Assembly: GCA_945901065.1 (NCBI GenBank)
Contig: CAMDKI010000005.1
Location: forward strand, 1-64,000
Direction: 5' to 3'
From: Chitinophaga pinensis
GTDB taxonomy: Bacteria > Bacteroidota > Bacteroidia > Chitinophagales > CAIOSU01
DNA length: 64,000 bases
The notes below the pieces were generated by a model, which was given only the letters and a program-made list of their open reading frames with translations, was not told the origin of the DNA and did not search any database. Below are positions 27,603-36,729 of this stretch, in pieces. Numbering within the stretch: the first letter of the stretch is position 1; every line of letters begins with the position of its first letter. The position numbers were made by a program, and so were the translations under genes.

Positions 27603-29219
27603 TTAATGTTCGATAATAAAGCGCAACGAAGAACCGTTAAACAGTCGCAATAAATAGCTACCGCATTCTAACTGCCGAAGATCAATTTCTCCCTGGCAGG
27701 TGCCTGTCTTAACCGTTTGTCCAAGCATATTTACAATGGAGTACTGAACGGCTCCTTGGTTTGGCAAGCTCACATGCAATATGCCATTGGTAGGGTTAGG
27801 GTAAGCATTTAAAGTTGAAGATGTAACCGCTGCTAAACCCGTTACTATTTTAGCACAAGTGGCGTTACCTATTGTTTCGGTGGCATAAGTTGGGGTGTTT
27901 AGTATATCTTCGGTTACAATAAATGGCCTACTATCGGTGCTTTGGGTAGTTACACAAAAGTTGTTCAAATTAATGCCATCGGCGTGCCGCAGATAAAGGC
28001 CATAGGCAGGTATGGAGTCGCCAAACATATCGCTTTCGGGCTTTCCAGTTTCTACTTCCGGAACGCCAAAACCTGCTGGGAATGCTCCTAATCCACCAGG
28101 TACTGTTAAATCAATATTCTCAAGCAGTACGTTTTGCACATAATGGCCTGGGATACCGCTTATCATGCTGGTTATATTGCTTTCGGCCACTGCGGTTATG
28201 TTGCGCACGGTTAAGTGGTTGATGCTGCCCACATTGGTTACTGGTATCGTATCTTGATAGCCCCTAGCACGATTGCCCAAGCGAATGAAAATAGGGGTTT
28301 GAACACCCGTCATGCTTATGTTTTCTACCAACATGCTATCAATAAATCCTCCATCAACAATAGATAAGTTAATACCCGTGCGCGCTGCACCTGCAACGCC
28401 CGGTATTGAGAATGTGGTGGGTACTACTGTAATATCATGTATATGTATGTTACGAAAACCACCATTGGTTTCGGTTCCTATTTTTATGGCGCGTGAATAA
28501 GTTGCTACTGTGCAATTTTCAACCACTACGTTTTCCATTAAGGCTAGGCTCATACCTTTCAATACTATCGGGTCATCACCACTATCAACGGTGCAGTTGC
28601 CAATATATACGTTGCGGCATCCATCAGCATTTATGCCATCGTTGTTGCCATTGGCATGATTATAAATATCCAAGTTGCGAATGGTAAGGGTATCGATGTT
28701 GAGGTTGTGCATCATCCAAAAAGCTGAACTGCGCAGTCTTAGGTTCTCGATGGTAAGGTTAGAGCAAGAGATAAAGCGCATGCCATAAGGGCGCTGACTA
28801 TTGTTGGTAAAAAACTCTAAGGCTGAGCCATTGCCATCGAAAGTACCCGTGCCAGTAAGGGTAATGTTATGCTGGCCTTCGGCATACAACAAACTGCGCT
28901 GCACCGAGTAGTCGGCATAAGAACGATAGCTAGGTGTTATCTCGGGATAATCGCTTACTTTGCCACTACCTTTCAAAGTACCATCAATTTGAAGCGTAAC
29001 GTCGTTTTTGAGCATCAAGGTGCCTGTCATGAACGTGCCCGATGGAATTAATACAGTATCGCCATTAATAGTTGCCGAATCTATTGTAGCTTGTATGGCT
29101 ACTGTATTGATAAAGCTGCCGTTGCCCACTGCACCAAAGTTGGTAACATTTAGCACATTGCCTAAAGCCATAAAAAAGCAGCCAACAGCGAGTACAAGGG
29201 TGAAGAATAATCTTAGCAT
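27603..29219 (-). CDS. GH28-like right-handed beta-helix protein with T9SS sorting domain
   Basis: 538 aa. Signal peptide about 1-20. LNVTNFGAVGNGSF (23-36) opens a pectate-lyase/GH28-type beta-helix. NNDGINADGC (192-201) and SGDDPIVLKG (213-222) match the NTD and DD motifs that hold the GH28 catalytic aspartates. The third motif, normally GHG, reads TYSRAIKIGTE (240-250) with no His, although R and K of RxK persist. The C-terminal ~75 residues, YPNPTNGILHVSL...IVNMLGQTVKTG...GSYLLRLF, are a type A T9SS sorting domain, so it is exported and probably surface-anchored. Likely a polysaccharide-acting enzyme; substrate uncertain. Paralogue at 36730. Confidence 0.85.
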   Translation of the reverse strand: MLRLFFTLVLAVGCFFMALGNVLNVTNFGAVGNGSFINTVAIQATIDSATINGDTVLIPSGTFMTGTLMLKNDVTLQIDGTLKGSGKVSDYPEITPSYRSYADYSVQRSLLYAEGQHNITLTGTGTFDGNGSALEFFTNNSQRPYGMRFISCSNLTIENLRLRSSAFWMMHNLNIDTLTIRNLDIYNHANGNNDGINADGCRNVYIGNCTVDSGDDPIVLKGMSLALMENVVVENCTVATYSRAIKIGTETNGGFRNIHIHDITVVPTTFSIPGVAGAARTGINLSIVDGGFIDSMLVENISMTGVQTPIFIRLGNRARGYQDTIPVTNVGSINHLTVRNITAVAESNITSMISGIPGHYVQNVLLENIDLTVPGGLGAFPAGFGVPEVETGKPESDMFGDSIPAYGLYLRHADGINLNNFCVTTQSTDSRPFIVTEDILNTPTYATETIGNATCAKIVTGLAAVTSSTLNAYPNPTNGILHVSLPNQGAVQYSIVNMLGQTVKTGTCQGEIDLRQLECGSYLLRLFNGSSLRFIIEH

Positions 29220-29289
29220 ACCGCTAACTTAAAACTCTGGGGTTATTTAAAAAAGGGGAATGGAAAATATAAAGGAGGCTTAACGTAGG

Positions 29290-31377
29290 TTATTTGCTGG
29301 TTGGGTATGCTATACGAACATGGTACATGCTATTCAGCATCTTTTTAATTACCTTTTTTACCTGGTTTATTTCTTTGAAGGTAATATCTGCGTTTGCAAA
29401 CTGGTTTTGGTCAATTTTGTTGTTTATCAGTCGTTCTACCAATTGCTCAATATCGTTGTTGGTGGGGTTTTTAAGGCTACGGCTGGCTGCCTCGCAACTA
29501 TCAGCCATCATCAGTATGGCAGTTTCTTTACTATATGGTAGCGGACCAGGATAGCGGAAATGTTCTTCCTTGTTCTCCTGTTCTGGATAGTTTTTGATAT
29601 AGTTCTGCCAGAAATATTCAACCCTTGTGGTTCCGTGGTGTGTCCGGATAAAATCGACTAAAATATCTGGTAGATTTTCCTTTTTGGCATATTCCACCCC
29701 TTTTTTTACGTGGCTAATAATTATCTGAGCGCTTTCCTCGTAAGGTAAGTCGTCATGTGGGTTAATGTCGGCATGCTGGTTTTCAATAAAGTATTCGGGG
29801 TGGTCCATTTTACCAATGTCGTGGTATAGCGCACCTACTTTTACTAGCATGGCATTAGCACCAATTTCATTAGCGGCGGCTTCGGCAATATTGGCCACCG
29901 ACAGGGAGTGGTTGAATGTACCAGGAGCCTTTAAGGAAAGTTGCTTCAGCAATGGCTTATTAATATCAGATAGCTCAAGCAAAGTTATTTCTGATACAAA
30001 ACCGAATATTTTTTCAAACACTGGTATCAACGGATAGGCCATGAGCGTGAGTAACACATTGAGGCCTAGCATGCTCGCATTGCCTAGTTCAATTTCTTCA
30101 ATGCTGCCATTTTGAATCAACGAGGTGGCTAAATAAGAAAGCAGATATATAAGGAGAATATAGGCATTGCTGGTAAAAAACTGTGACCAATAATAAGCCC
30201 TTATGGTAGTGAATATTGCTATCATACCAGCCATAAACTGCATGAACGTGTACTCAATGCCCAGCGGCACAATAAAGCCGCACAACAGCACCAAACAAGC
30301 GTGTGCGTACATAGCAACACGCGACCCAAAAAACGTGCGCAGGATAATAGGTACTGTGCAAAAAGGGATGGCATAGAGTATGTTCAATTGGGTTTTTACG
30401 AGTGTACTAACTAAGGCTACCATAAGAAGCATTAGAAGTAGCGTAAACATTAGTTTTTGATTGCTTTTGAATACTTCGGGCGCAAACGACCTCATAGAAA
30501 TCATAAACACTGATAACACAATGAGCGTGAGCAAGAAATTGCCTAACGTAATCATGGTGCGCTTATCTTGGGTAAGTGTGCGCGTTGATTCGGCTTGTTT
30601 TAAACTAACCAGTACTTGATAGTTATCCTGGGTTACTATTTCGCCTTCCGAAATGATTTTTTCACCTTCCACCACACCTCCCTGGTTTAGTGATATGCTT
30701 TCCAATGCGTTCAGAAGCAAACGGTTGGTGGTAGTTTCATCAAAGGTTATGTTATACTTCAGTGCTTCTTGTAGCATGGGTAAGAGCACTTCGGCATATT
30801 TTGTTTTCGAGGCGGTTATTTCCTCCTGTATCTCAGCAAAGGCTGTTTGCAGGGTATAGAATTGGTCAACCCGTTTTCGTTCAGCTTGGGCTGGTTCATA
30901 GAGCACAAAAATGTCGGTTATGCCTTTTTCATGGTGCTCTTTGGTAGTATTAATTACGCCCTTATCATATACTTTGTTAATAATGCTAATGCCTAATGAT
31001 AGTGTTTTGGCCGAGTCTTTTATCTGTTCGAGTTTGGGAATATCTAGTTCCCGTTGGTTTTTCAACCGAGTTGCCAAGGCAATAGTAAAGGCTTTTTTTG
31101 CATCGTTTTCGGCAATGCTATCTAAACGATAATAGGGTACAAAGTTATCTTGAACGTTAGTCCGCTCGGTATCCAATAATTCATTCGATTTCAGGATGCC
31201 AAAATCGAAAGGAGCAATGAGGGTTTCATATTTCCAAGGCCGGCCAATTTCGAATGAATACCGGAACTTGCCATAGCGCGGAAACATGGCGGTCATGCCC
31301 ACCGCTACGAGTATTACGAAGAGATATTTAATAATCTCTTGGTGCCTGTTGACTAAAAATGTGAAAAAATGCTTCAA
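29290..31377 (-). CDS. pgpH: 7TM-HD phosphodiesterase, PgpH family (cyclic di-AMP)
   Basis: 695 aa. TM1 about 17-32, a ~240-aa extracytoplasmic 7TMR-HDED domain (about 40-270), seven-TM bundle about 275-455 (FLLTLIVLSVFMISM, LMFTLLLMLLMVALVST and others), then the HD domain: HSLSVANIAEAAA, YHDIGKMDHPEYF with H519/D520, ISHVKKGVEYAKKENL and RTHHGTTRVEYFW. PgpH proteins hydrolyse cyclic di-AMP to pApA. The start is TTG at 31375-31377: a stop precedes it and the next Met is inside TM1. The substrate is assigned by family. Confidence 0.92.
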   Translation of the reverse strand: MKHFFTFLVNRHQEIIKYLFVILVAVGMTAMFPRYGKFRYSFEIGRPWKYETLIAPFDFGILKSNELLDTERTNVQDNFVPYYRLDSIAENDAKKAFTIALATRLKNQRELDIPKLEQIKDSAKTLSLGISIINKVYDKGVINTTKEHHEKGITDIFVLYEPAQAERKRVDQFYTLQTAFAEIQEEITASKTKYAEVLLPMLQEALKYNITFDETTTNRLLLNALESISLNQGGVVEGEKIISEGEIVTQDNYQVLVSLKQAESTRTLTQDKRTMITLGNFLLTLIVLSVFMISMRSFAPEVFKSNQKLMFTLLLMLLMVALVSTLVKTQLNILYAIPFCTVPIILRTFFGSRVAMYAHACLVLLCGFIVPLGIEYTFMQFMAGMIAIFTTIRAYYWSQFFTSNAYILLIYLLSYLATSLIQNGSIEEIELGNASMLGLNVLLTLMAYPLIPVFEKIFGFVSEITLLELSDINKPLLKQLSLKAPGTFNHSLSVANIAEAAANEIGANAMLVKVGALYHDIGKMDHPEYFIENQHADINPHDDLPYEESAQIIISHVKKGVEYAKKENLPDILVDFIRTHHGTTRVEYFWQNYIKNYPEQENKEEHFRYPGPLPYSKETAILMMADSCEAASRSLKNPTNNDIEQLVERLINNKIDQNQFANADITFKEINQVKKVIKKMLNSMYHVRIAYPTSK

Positions 31378-31591
31378 TTATCAGATATTTGTCGTGCCGT
31401 TGAGGCCTAAAGTTAGTTAATTGCTTGATTAGTTGATTGGTTGCTGGTTGATTAATCCTATGCGTTATTTATAAGTGGTTGATAGATTGGTTTGTTGTAA
31501 AACCAGCGCATGCAAAAACTTTGAACCTTTTAATCGCCAAACCAATTTACCAGTAACGAGTTAACCAATAACGAGTAACAAATAACAAAAC
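31378..31591. repeat. Divergent spacer with word repeats facing both start codons
   Basis: 214 bp between two divergent genes. Left (31414-31456): TTAATTGCTTGATTAGTTGATTGGTTGCTGG, whose minus-strand reading AACCAATCAACTAATC leads toward the pgpH start. Right (31535-31590): AACCAATTTACCAG then GAGTTAACCAATAACGAG, leading to the thiolase ATG. The two arms are inverted copies of one word type. No TAnnTTTG box found. Confidence 0.65.
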
Positions 31592-32767
31592 ATGAAAGAA
31601 GTATATATCGTTTCCGTGGCCCGCACACCAGTTGGTGCATTTAATGGCTCACTTTCAGCTTTAACCGCTATTGAGTTGGGTGCTATTGCTATTAAAGCGG
31701 CAGTTTCGCGTGCTGGTATTGCCCCTGATCAAGTGCAAGACGTTTATATGGGCAACGTTGTTAGTGCCAATTTGGGCCAAGCCCCAGCTAAACAAGCAGC
31801 ACTATTGGCAGGTTTATCTACTGAAACACCTTGCACAACTGTAAATAAAGTTTGTGCTTCGGGCATGAAAGCTATTATGATTGCTGCACAAACCATCATG
31901 CTGGGCGATAACGATGTAGTTGTTGCTGGCGGTATGGAGAGCATGAGCAACATACCCTATTATATACCGAATGCCCGCGGTGGCTATCGCTATGGCAATG
32001 GCGAGCTGTTGGATGGTATCGTTCGCGATGCCCTGCAAGACCCTTACCAAAAATACATGATGGGCAATGCTGCCGAAGTTTGTGCTACCCGTTATAGCAT
32101 CGGCCGCGAAGCGCAAGATGAGTATGCAACCGAATCGTATCGCCGTGCAAACCAAGCGTATGCCGAAAATGCATTTGCCAACGAATTGGTAGCAGTGCCT
32201 GTGCCACAACGCAAGGGTGACCCAATTTTGGTTGATAAAGACGAGGAGTACAGCAAGGATATTTCAAAACTATCGAGCCTTAAACCTGCCTTTACGAAAG
32301 ATGGTACCGTAACGGCTGCTAACGCTTCAAAAATTAACGACGGTGCAGCTGCCGTGGTATTGATGAGCAAAGAGAAGGCAGAAGCGCTAGGGGTGAAACC
32401 ATTGGCTCGCATTGTAAGCTTTGCCGACGCTAGCCAAGAGCCAGAGCAATTTACTACCACGCCATCGAAAGCAATACCTAAAGCCATTACCAAAGCTGGA
32501 TTAACCCAAGCTGATATTGACTATTACGAAATAAACGAGGCCTTCTCGGTGGTTTGTATCGCCAACAACCAATTGATGAATTTAGACCCTGAAAGGGTAA
32601 ATGTTTACGGCGGTGCTGTATCTTTGGGTCACCCAGTGGGTGTATCGGGTGCGCGCATAGTGGCTACCCTTATTTCGGTACTGACCAACAAAGGCGGCAA
32701 GTACGGCGTTGCTGGTATTTGCAACGGTGGCGGCGGAGCCAGTGCTATTGTTATTGAGAAATTGTAA
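31592..32767 (+). CDS. Acetyl-CoA C-acetyltransferase (thiolase)
   Basis: 391 aa thiolase. Nucleophilic Cys in VNKVCASGMKAI (about 88), GGMESMSNIPYY, NEAFSVV, GHPVGVSGARI (catalytic His) and CNGGGGASAIV with the second Cys. The 'MSN.PyY' and length fit the acetoacetyl-CoA (biosynthetic/ketolytic) thiolase branch rather than FadA. Substrate range is inferred. Monocistronic, with its own hairpin terminator at 32821. Confidence 0.95.
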   Translation: MKEVYIVSVARTPVGAFNGSLSALTAIELGAIAIKAAVSRAGIAPDQVQDVYMGNVVSANLGQAPAKQAALLAGLSTETPCTTVNKVCASGMKAIMIAAQTIMLGDNDVVVAGGMESMSNIPYYIPNARGGYRYGNGELLDGIVRDALQDPYQKYMMGNAAEVCATRYSIGREAQDEYATESYRRANQAYAENAFANELVAVPVPQRKGDPILVDKDEEYSKDISKLSSLKPAFTKDGTVTAANASKINDGAAAVVLMSKEKAEALGVKPLARIVSFADASQEPEQFTTTPSKAIPKAITKAGLTQADIDYYEINEAFSVVCIANNQLMNLDPERVNVYGGAVSLGHPVGVSGARIVATLISVLTNKGGKYGVAGICNGGGGASAIVIEKL

Positions 32768-32820
32768 TTAATTGCCAAGTAGACTTCCAAGCCTATAAAG
32801 ATTAATGCCATTACTGAGTG

Positions 32821-32855
32821 AAAGTCCCTTCCTGGCTTCCGGGGTGGGACTTTTA
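32821..32855 (+). terminator. Terminator after the thiolase gene
   Basis: AAAGTCCC at 32821-32828 and GGGACTTTT at 32846-32854 form an 8-bp stem with a long loop, followed by ACTTTG. Moderately strong; 53 nt after the stop. Confidence 0.6.
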
Positions 32856-32885
32856 CTTTGTGGGTGGTTTGGGTTCAACTTTGGG

Positions 32886-33075
32886 TTCCTCCCCCTTTTT
32901 TAGGGGGAGGCCAGGAGGGGGTAATGTTCGTGCAATAGTTATAAGTTACCGAAATTTTTAAGCGGAGTATAGTTATTGCTCGTTTCAAGGTTAGTGGTTA
33001 TTTGTATTTTTTCCGTCGCGGCAACAACCCCCTCCCTCTCGCCTCAGGCGAGACCCCTGAAAAAGGGTGAGGAGT
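32886..33075. repeat. Inverted pair of C-rich intergenic repeats with palindrome insertion
   Basis: Left copy (32886-32925) TCCTCCCCC-TTTTTTA-GGGGGAGG-CCAGGAGGGGGT. Right copy (33024-33075), inverted, carries the same units (reverse complement CTCACCC-TTTTTCA-GGGG, then AGGGAGGGGGTT) but with CTCGCCTGAGGCGAG in the middle. The two copies flank about 100 bp without coding potential. The 388-bp region between the thiolase and ndk holds no gene. Confidence 0.65.
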
Positions 33076-33092
33076 TTACATATATCCGCAAC

Positions 33093-33127
33093 AAAAAAAA
33101 GGCCCAAAGCGCTAGCTTCGGGCCTTT
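33093..33127 (-). terminator. Rho-independent terminator of ndk
   Basis: Read on the minus strand: AAAGGCCC, a 14-nt loop, GGGCCTTTTTTTTG. Eight-bp GC-rich stem with a U-run, 28 nt downstream of the ndk stop. Confidence 0.85.
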
Positions 33128-33155
33128 CTAATATCTCAATAAAAGAAATCCTAGA

Positions 33156-33575
33156 TTAAGGACGCTCCAATTGGCTGAAGAAGAAGTTGCCTTCGATAGC
33201 AGCATTCTCGTCAGAATCAGAACCGTGAACCGCATTGGCTTCAATGCTTTTAGCAAACAAGTTACGGATAGTGCCCGCTTCAGCTTTAGCTGGGTCGGTA
33301 GCACCGATAAGTTTACGGAAATCTTCCATAGCGTTATCTTTCTCCAAAATAGCAGCTACGATAGGGCCAGAAGACATAAAGTCAACCAACTCGCCATAAA
33401 AGCCACGCTCTTTGTGTACTTCGTAAAATTTACCAGCCGACTCTTTGGTCAATTGGGTGTATTTAAGGGCAACGATGCGGAAACCAGCTTCGTTGATTTT
33501 TGCCAAAATTGGGCCGATGTAGTTGTTAGCAACCGCATCAGGTTTAATCATGGTAAAGGTGTATTTTCCAGCCAT
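33156..33575 (-). CDS. ndk: Nucleoside diphosphate kinase
   Basis: 139 aa from ATG at 33575 ([18 protein letters not shown]); longer in-frame starts overlap the promoter. Standard NDK length. [14 protein letters not shown] near the N-terminus, [15 protein letters not shown], the phospho-accepting H117 in [12 protein letters not shown], and a short C-terminal FFFSQLERP. Balances NTP pools by transferring the gamma-phosphate. A TATTTTTGC -7 box lies 29 nt upstream and a terminator follows, so it is monocistronic. Confidence 0.97.
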   Translation of the reverse strand: MAGKYTFTMIKPDAVANNYIGPILAKINEAGFRIVALKYTQLTKESAGKFYEVHKERGFYGELVDFMSSGPIVAAILEKDNAMEDFRKLIGATDPAKAEAGTIRNLFAKSIEANAVHGSDSDENAAIEGNFFFSQLERP

Positions 33576-33604
33576 AACAGTATGAAATGTTTTATATTGA
33601 GCCG

Positions 33605-33612
33605 CAAAAATA
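33605..33612 (-). promoter_or_regulatory. -7 promoter element of ndk
   Basis: Minus-strand TATTTTTGC, identical to the secA box, 29 nt before the ATG at 33575. ATTG at 33635-33638 lies 22 nt further upstream as a degenerate -33 element. Confidence 0.6.
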
Positions 33613-33687
33613 GCCATTCCGCAAACATAAACTACAATGCATGGGCAAAAGTTTTGCGGCGTAACGAAAATTTAGCAGTTTCGCCCT

Positions 33688-34704
33688 ATGCCGTTAATGT
33701 CCCACTTACAAGAGCTAAAGGAGTTTTTGTCGCAGCCGCGTCGAATTGTTATTACCTCGCACACTAACCCTGATGGTGATGCCATGGGTTCGTCTTTGGC
33801 GCTTTACAACTATCTGCTACCCCTTGGGCATAAAGTAAGCGTAATTGTACCGAGCAATTACCCCGATTTTCTGAAATGGATGCCAGGCGACCAAAAGGTT
33901 TACATCTATCCGTACCAAGTAACCGAATCGCAGCGATTGATGGGGGAGGCAGAATTGATTTTTTGCCTAGACTATAATGCTCTTAACCGCATTGGGGATG
34001 TAGGTACCCATGTGGCAGCCAACCCTTGCCCGAAGGTTTTGATTGATCATCATTTGTTTCCGGATGATTTCGCCCATTATGTACTGCACTTGGTGGAGGC
34101 CAGCAGTACTGCCGAGTTGGTGTACGAGTTTTTGGAGCAACTAGGTGCTGCCGATAAAGTAACCACTTATATTGCTACCTGCTTGTATGTTGGCATCCTT
34201 ACCGATACAGGTGGGTTTCAATACCCAAACACCAGCGCACGGGTGCATCGAATTGTGGCGCACCTAATGGATGCGGGCATTGACCACAATAAGATTTATC
34301 GCGATGTATTCAATAGTTTCAACGAAATGCGTTTGCGCTTGTTTGGCTACAGCATTACCGAAAAACTGAAAATATACCCAGAGTACAAAGCTGCCATGAT
34401 AAGCCTAAATAAAGAGGAGCTGCAGCGTTTTCAGGTGCGCTCCGGCGATACGGAAGGCATCGTAAACTACCCATTGAAAATACAAGGCATCAACTTTGCC
34501 GCATTTATTGTTGACCGCACCGAGGCCATTAAACTATCGTTTAGGTCGGTTGGGCAGTTTGACGTAAACCAATTTAGCCGCAAATACTTCAACGGTGGCG
34601 GCCACATGAATGCCGCTGGCGGCATCAGTAAAGATACCCTTGAGCAAACCATCGCTAAATTTGAACAGGTATTGCCCGAGTTTAAAGAGCAATTGCTTTA
34701 CTAG
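33688..34704 (+). CDS. nrnA: DHH-family oligoribonuclease/pAp phosphatase, NrnA type
   Basis: 338 aa. DHH motif I SHTNPDGDAMGSSLAL (26-41), motif II FCLDYN, motif III LIDHH (DHH), a fourth motif with TDTGGF, then the DHHA1 domain ending in the substrate-binding GGGHMNAAGG. NrnA enzymes degrade short RNA oligomers, including pGpG and pApA, and dephosphorylate pAp. pApA is the product of PgpH (29290-31377), so the two may act in the same turnover route, though not in one operon. Confidence 0.93.
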   Translation: MPLMSHLQELKEFLSQPRRIVITSHTNPDGDAMGSSLALYNYLLPLGHKVSVIVPSNYPDFLKWMPGDQKVYIYPYQVTESQRLMGEAELIFCLDYNALNRIGDVGTHVAANPCPKVLIDHHLFPDDFAHYVLHLVEASSTAELVYEFLEQLGAADKVTTYIATCLYVGILTDTGGFQYPNTSARVHRIVAHLMDAGIDHNKIYRDVFNSFNEMRLRLFGYSITEKLKIYPEYKAAMISLNKEELQRFQVRSGDTEGIVNYPLKIQGINFAAFIVDRTEAIKLSFRSVGQFDVNQFSRKYFNGGGHMNAAGGISKDTLEQTIAKFEQVLPEFKEQLLY

Positions 34705-34756
34705 GCTCAAGACGCAAGAGGCAATACACAAGACACAAGACAAAAAATCAGAATAC

Positions 34757-35020
34757 TGGCGCCCCATAGGGGCATAAGACTGCTAGCGTCGGGCACCGCC
34801 CGACGTACGTAATGTGTTTACGGTATTGTTTTTGATTTTCATTCTGTTTTATCGTTTCGCCCCAAAGGGGCACCATACTACTAGCGTCGGTCACCTCCCG
34901 ACGCACGTAATGCGTTTCCGGTAATGTTTTTGACTTTAATTTCTTTTATCATTCCGCCCCATAGGGGCATAAGACTGCTAGCGTCGGGCACCGCCCGACG
35001 TACGTAAAGCGTTTATGGGA
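34757..35020. repeat. Three-copy ~97-bp tandem repeat with nested palindromes
   Basis: Each unit begins with a palindrome of the GCCCC-ATA-GGGGC type (34761-34773, 34859-34871, 34956-34968; periods 98 and 97 bp), then CATAAGACTGCTAGCGTCGG and a second palindrome CGTCGGGCACCGCCCGACG, then TACGTAATGYGTTT and a T-rich spacer. Copies 1 and 3 are nearly identical; copy 2 has compensated changes in its stems (CCCAAAGGGG; GTCGGTCACCTCCCGAC is less perfect). Related short hairpins follow at 35037-35048 and 35063-35077. The 34705-35137 interval has no gene. Confidence 0.85.
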
Positions 35021-35137
35021 CAACAATTTGTTATAGGGCGGTGCCCTATTCTATAATTATCAGACCCCGTTGGGGTCATCCGAATTGTGCAATTGCGTTT
35101 CCGGAAGCACAATTGGACCCGCTAAAACGCCAACAAC

Positions 35138-35162
35138 AAAAACGGCCACCCTAGGGCAGCCG
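35138..35162 (-). terminator. Rho-independent terminator of the cyclophilin gene
   Basis: Minus-strand reading ACGGCTGCCC-TAGGGTGGCCGTTTTTG: a stem with a U-run, 34 nt past the stop at 35196. Confidence 0.75.
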
Positions 35163-35195
35163 TCTCTATTTCATCTAGTCACTAGTCACTAATTA

Positions 35196-35810
35196 CTACT
35201 TCTTCAATTCTTCAAACGTCTTGGCCGCATCAAACTTCTTGGCATCTTTACCTACACGAATAATGGTAAGGGTTTCTATTTTATCGCCGTTGCCAATAGC
35301 ATTTACCACATCTTGGCCTTCCAATACATGACCAAACACAGTGTGTTTGCCATCTAACCAAGGGGTTGCCACGTGCGTAATAAAGAACTGGCTACCGTTG
35401 GTGCCTTTACCGGCATTAGCCATCGAAAGGATGCCTGGGCCTGTGTGCTTCAAGGTATCTACAATCTCATCCTTGAATTTATAACCAGGTCCGCCCATGC
35501 CGCTGCCCAGTGGGTCGCCACCTTGAATCATAAAGTTTGGTATCACGCGGTGGAAAATCAATCCATCGTAAAACGGCGTGCCTAAAGGCTTCGCATCGTT
35601 TTTAATGTCACCTTCGGCAAGGCCAACAAAGTTTGCCACCGTAAGCGGGGTAGCTTCAAACTCCAACTTCAATAAAATTATGCCTTTGTTGGTTTTCATT
35701 TCGGCATATAGGCCATCTTCCATGTCTTTGTATTTGTTTTTTTGAGCAGTTGCCGAAAGGCTAATCAATACTACCAGCATCAAGCTAAGTAGGCGCATAC
35801 TGTTTTTCAT
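35196..35810 (-). CDS. Cyclophilin-type peptidyl-prolyl isomerase, exported
   Basis: 204 aa from ATG at 35810 ([20 protein letters not shown]), giving a clean signal peptide cleaved near ATAQ. Cyclophilin core: [33 protein letters not shown] with the catalytic Arg in [36 protein letters not shown]. Periplasmic folding catalyst, PpiA-like but phylum-typical in its N-terminus. Follows the barrel-type gene at 35843 by 32 nt and is probably cotranscribed. Confidence 0.94.
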   Translation of the reverse strand: MKNSMRLLSLMLVVLISLSATAQKNKYKDMEDGLYAEMKTNKGIILLKLEFEATPLTVANFVGLAEGDIKNDAKPLGTPFYDGLIFHRVIPNFMIQGGDPLGSGMGGPGYKFKDEIVDTLKHTGPGILSMANAGKGTNGSQFFITHVATPWLDGKHTVFGHVLEGQDVVNAIGNGDKIETLTIIRVGKDAKKFDAAKTFEELKK

Positions 35811-35842
35811 CTTTATAGTTTGTTTAACGAGGGCAAATATAA

Positions 35843-36508
35843 TCACCAAGTTCCAATTGGAGCGAATGGATTACCAACTCCACTACCAAATCCGGTGCCA
35901 AAGTTGTTATTCCCAAAGCCAGTGTTGGTTAGGTAAGGATTATTGGGCATATTACCTCTGCTTATCTGCACTTGCGCGCCAATGGAGGCCTTGTCGTTTA
36001 TCTTGTACCAAAAGCCACCGCTTACGCCGTAGTTGTTCAGGTTGTAAGTCTGTGGGTTAAGGCCAGGCACGTTGATTGAAGCCGTGTTGGCAAATAAGCT
36101 ACCGGTTAGGGTCAGTTTTTCATTTACGGCATATTCGCCACCTACAAACATGCTGGTTTGCATGCGTGGGCGCATCAACATAATACTGCTGCCGCTTTCG
36201 GGGTTGTTGTAGGTGAATGGGTTGTTCAGGCTGTTGTATTGCAGCGCAACGCCACCAAAAACGGTAAACTTATCCGTTACCTGAAGCGAAAGGGTAGGAG
36301 CGATAAAGTGCCCCATTGATGCTCCTTGGTTGCTGCCAAAACTAACACTGCTGCCCATACTCACCCCGAAATGCAAGCGGTCTTTCACAGGCTTTTTGGC
36401 CAAGCCATCGGGCATAGTGATGGTGTCGTTGTCGCCATAGTCCTTGCTTTGCGCTTGGGCAGTAGCCAAGCCACCCACCAAAAACAATAGGAGTAAAAGG
36501 TTTCTCAT
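35843..36508 (-). CDS. Probable outer-membrane beta-barrel protein
   Basis: 221 aa from ATG at 36508 ([20 protein letters not shown] signal peptide). An ATG at 36526 lies only 7 nt from the -7 box, so it is unlikely to be transcribed with a leader. Mature protein is rich in beta strands alternating polar and aromatic residues ([74 protein letters not shown]). The C-terminus is Gly/Asn/Phe-rich ([11 protein letters not shown]). No family recognised. Confidence 0.7.
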   Translation of the reverse strand: MRNLLLLLFLVGGLATAQAQSKDYGDNDTITMPDGLAKKPVKDRLHFGVSMGSSVSFGSNQGASMGHFIAPTLSLQVTDKFTVFGGVALQYNSLNNPFTYNNPESGSSIMLMRPRMQTSMFVGGEYAVNEKLTLTGSLFANTASINVPGLNPQTYNLNNYGVSGGFWYKINDKASIGAQVQISRGNMPNNPYLTNTGFGNNNFGTGFGSGVGNPFAPIGTW

Positions 36509-36532
36509 ATAGCTGGTGTTCCGCATTGTTGT

Positions 36533-36540
36533 CAAAGATA
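36533..36540 (-). promoter_or_regulatory. -7 promoter element
   Basis: Minus-strand TATCTTTG, exact TAnnTTTG, 25 nt before the preferred ATG at 36508. It supports that start over the ATG at 36526. Confidence 0.5.
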
Positions 36541-36729
36541 ACGAATTTCGGAATTGAATGTTGCGGGGGGTGGTGTGAAGAGATGTTAAAAGGGGGGAGT
36601 GGCTGCCGCAAGACTTTAGTTTTGGTGAGATAACACCCAGTCGGTGACTAAAACGCACCAAAGGCCATCAGCAATTTGGGTATTTTACCTCCACCAGCTT
36701 ATTAACACAATAATAAAGCCTCTTAAAAT

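Noticed and set aside
34757..35020. CRISPR array
   Set aside because: Three units only, and the sequence between palindromes is conserved among units instead of being unique spacers; no cas genes.
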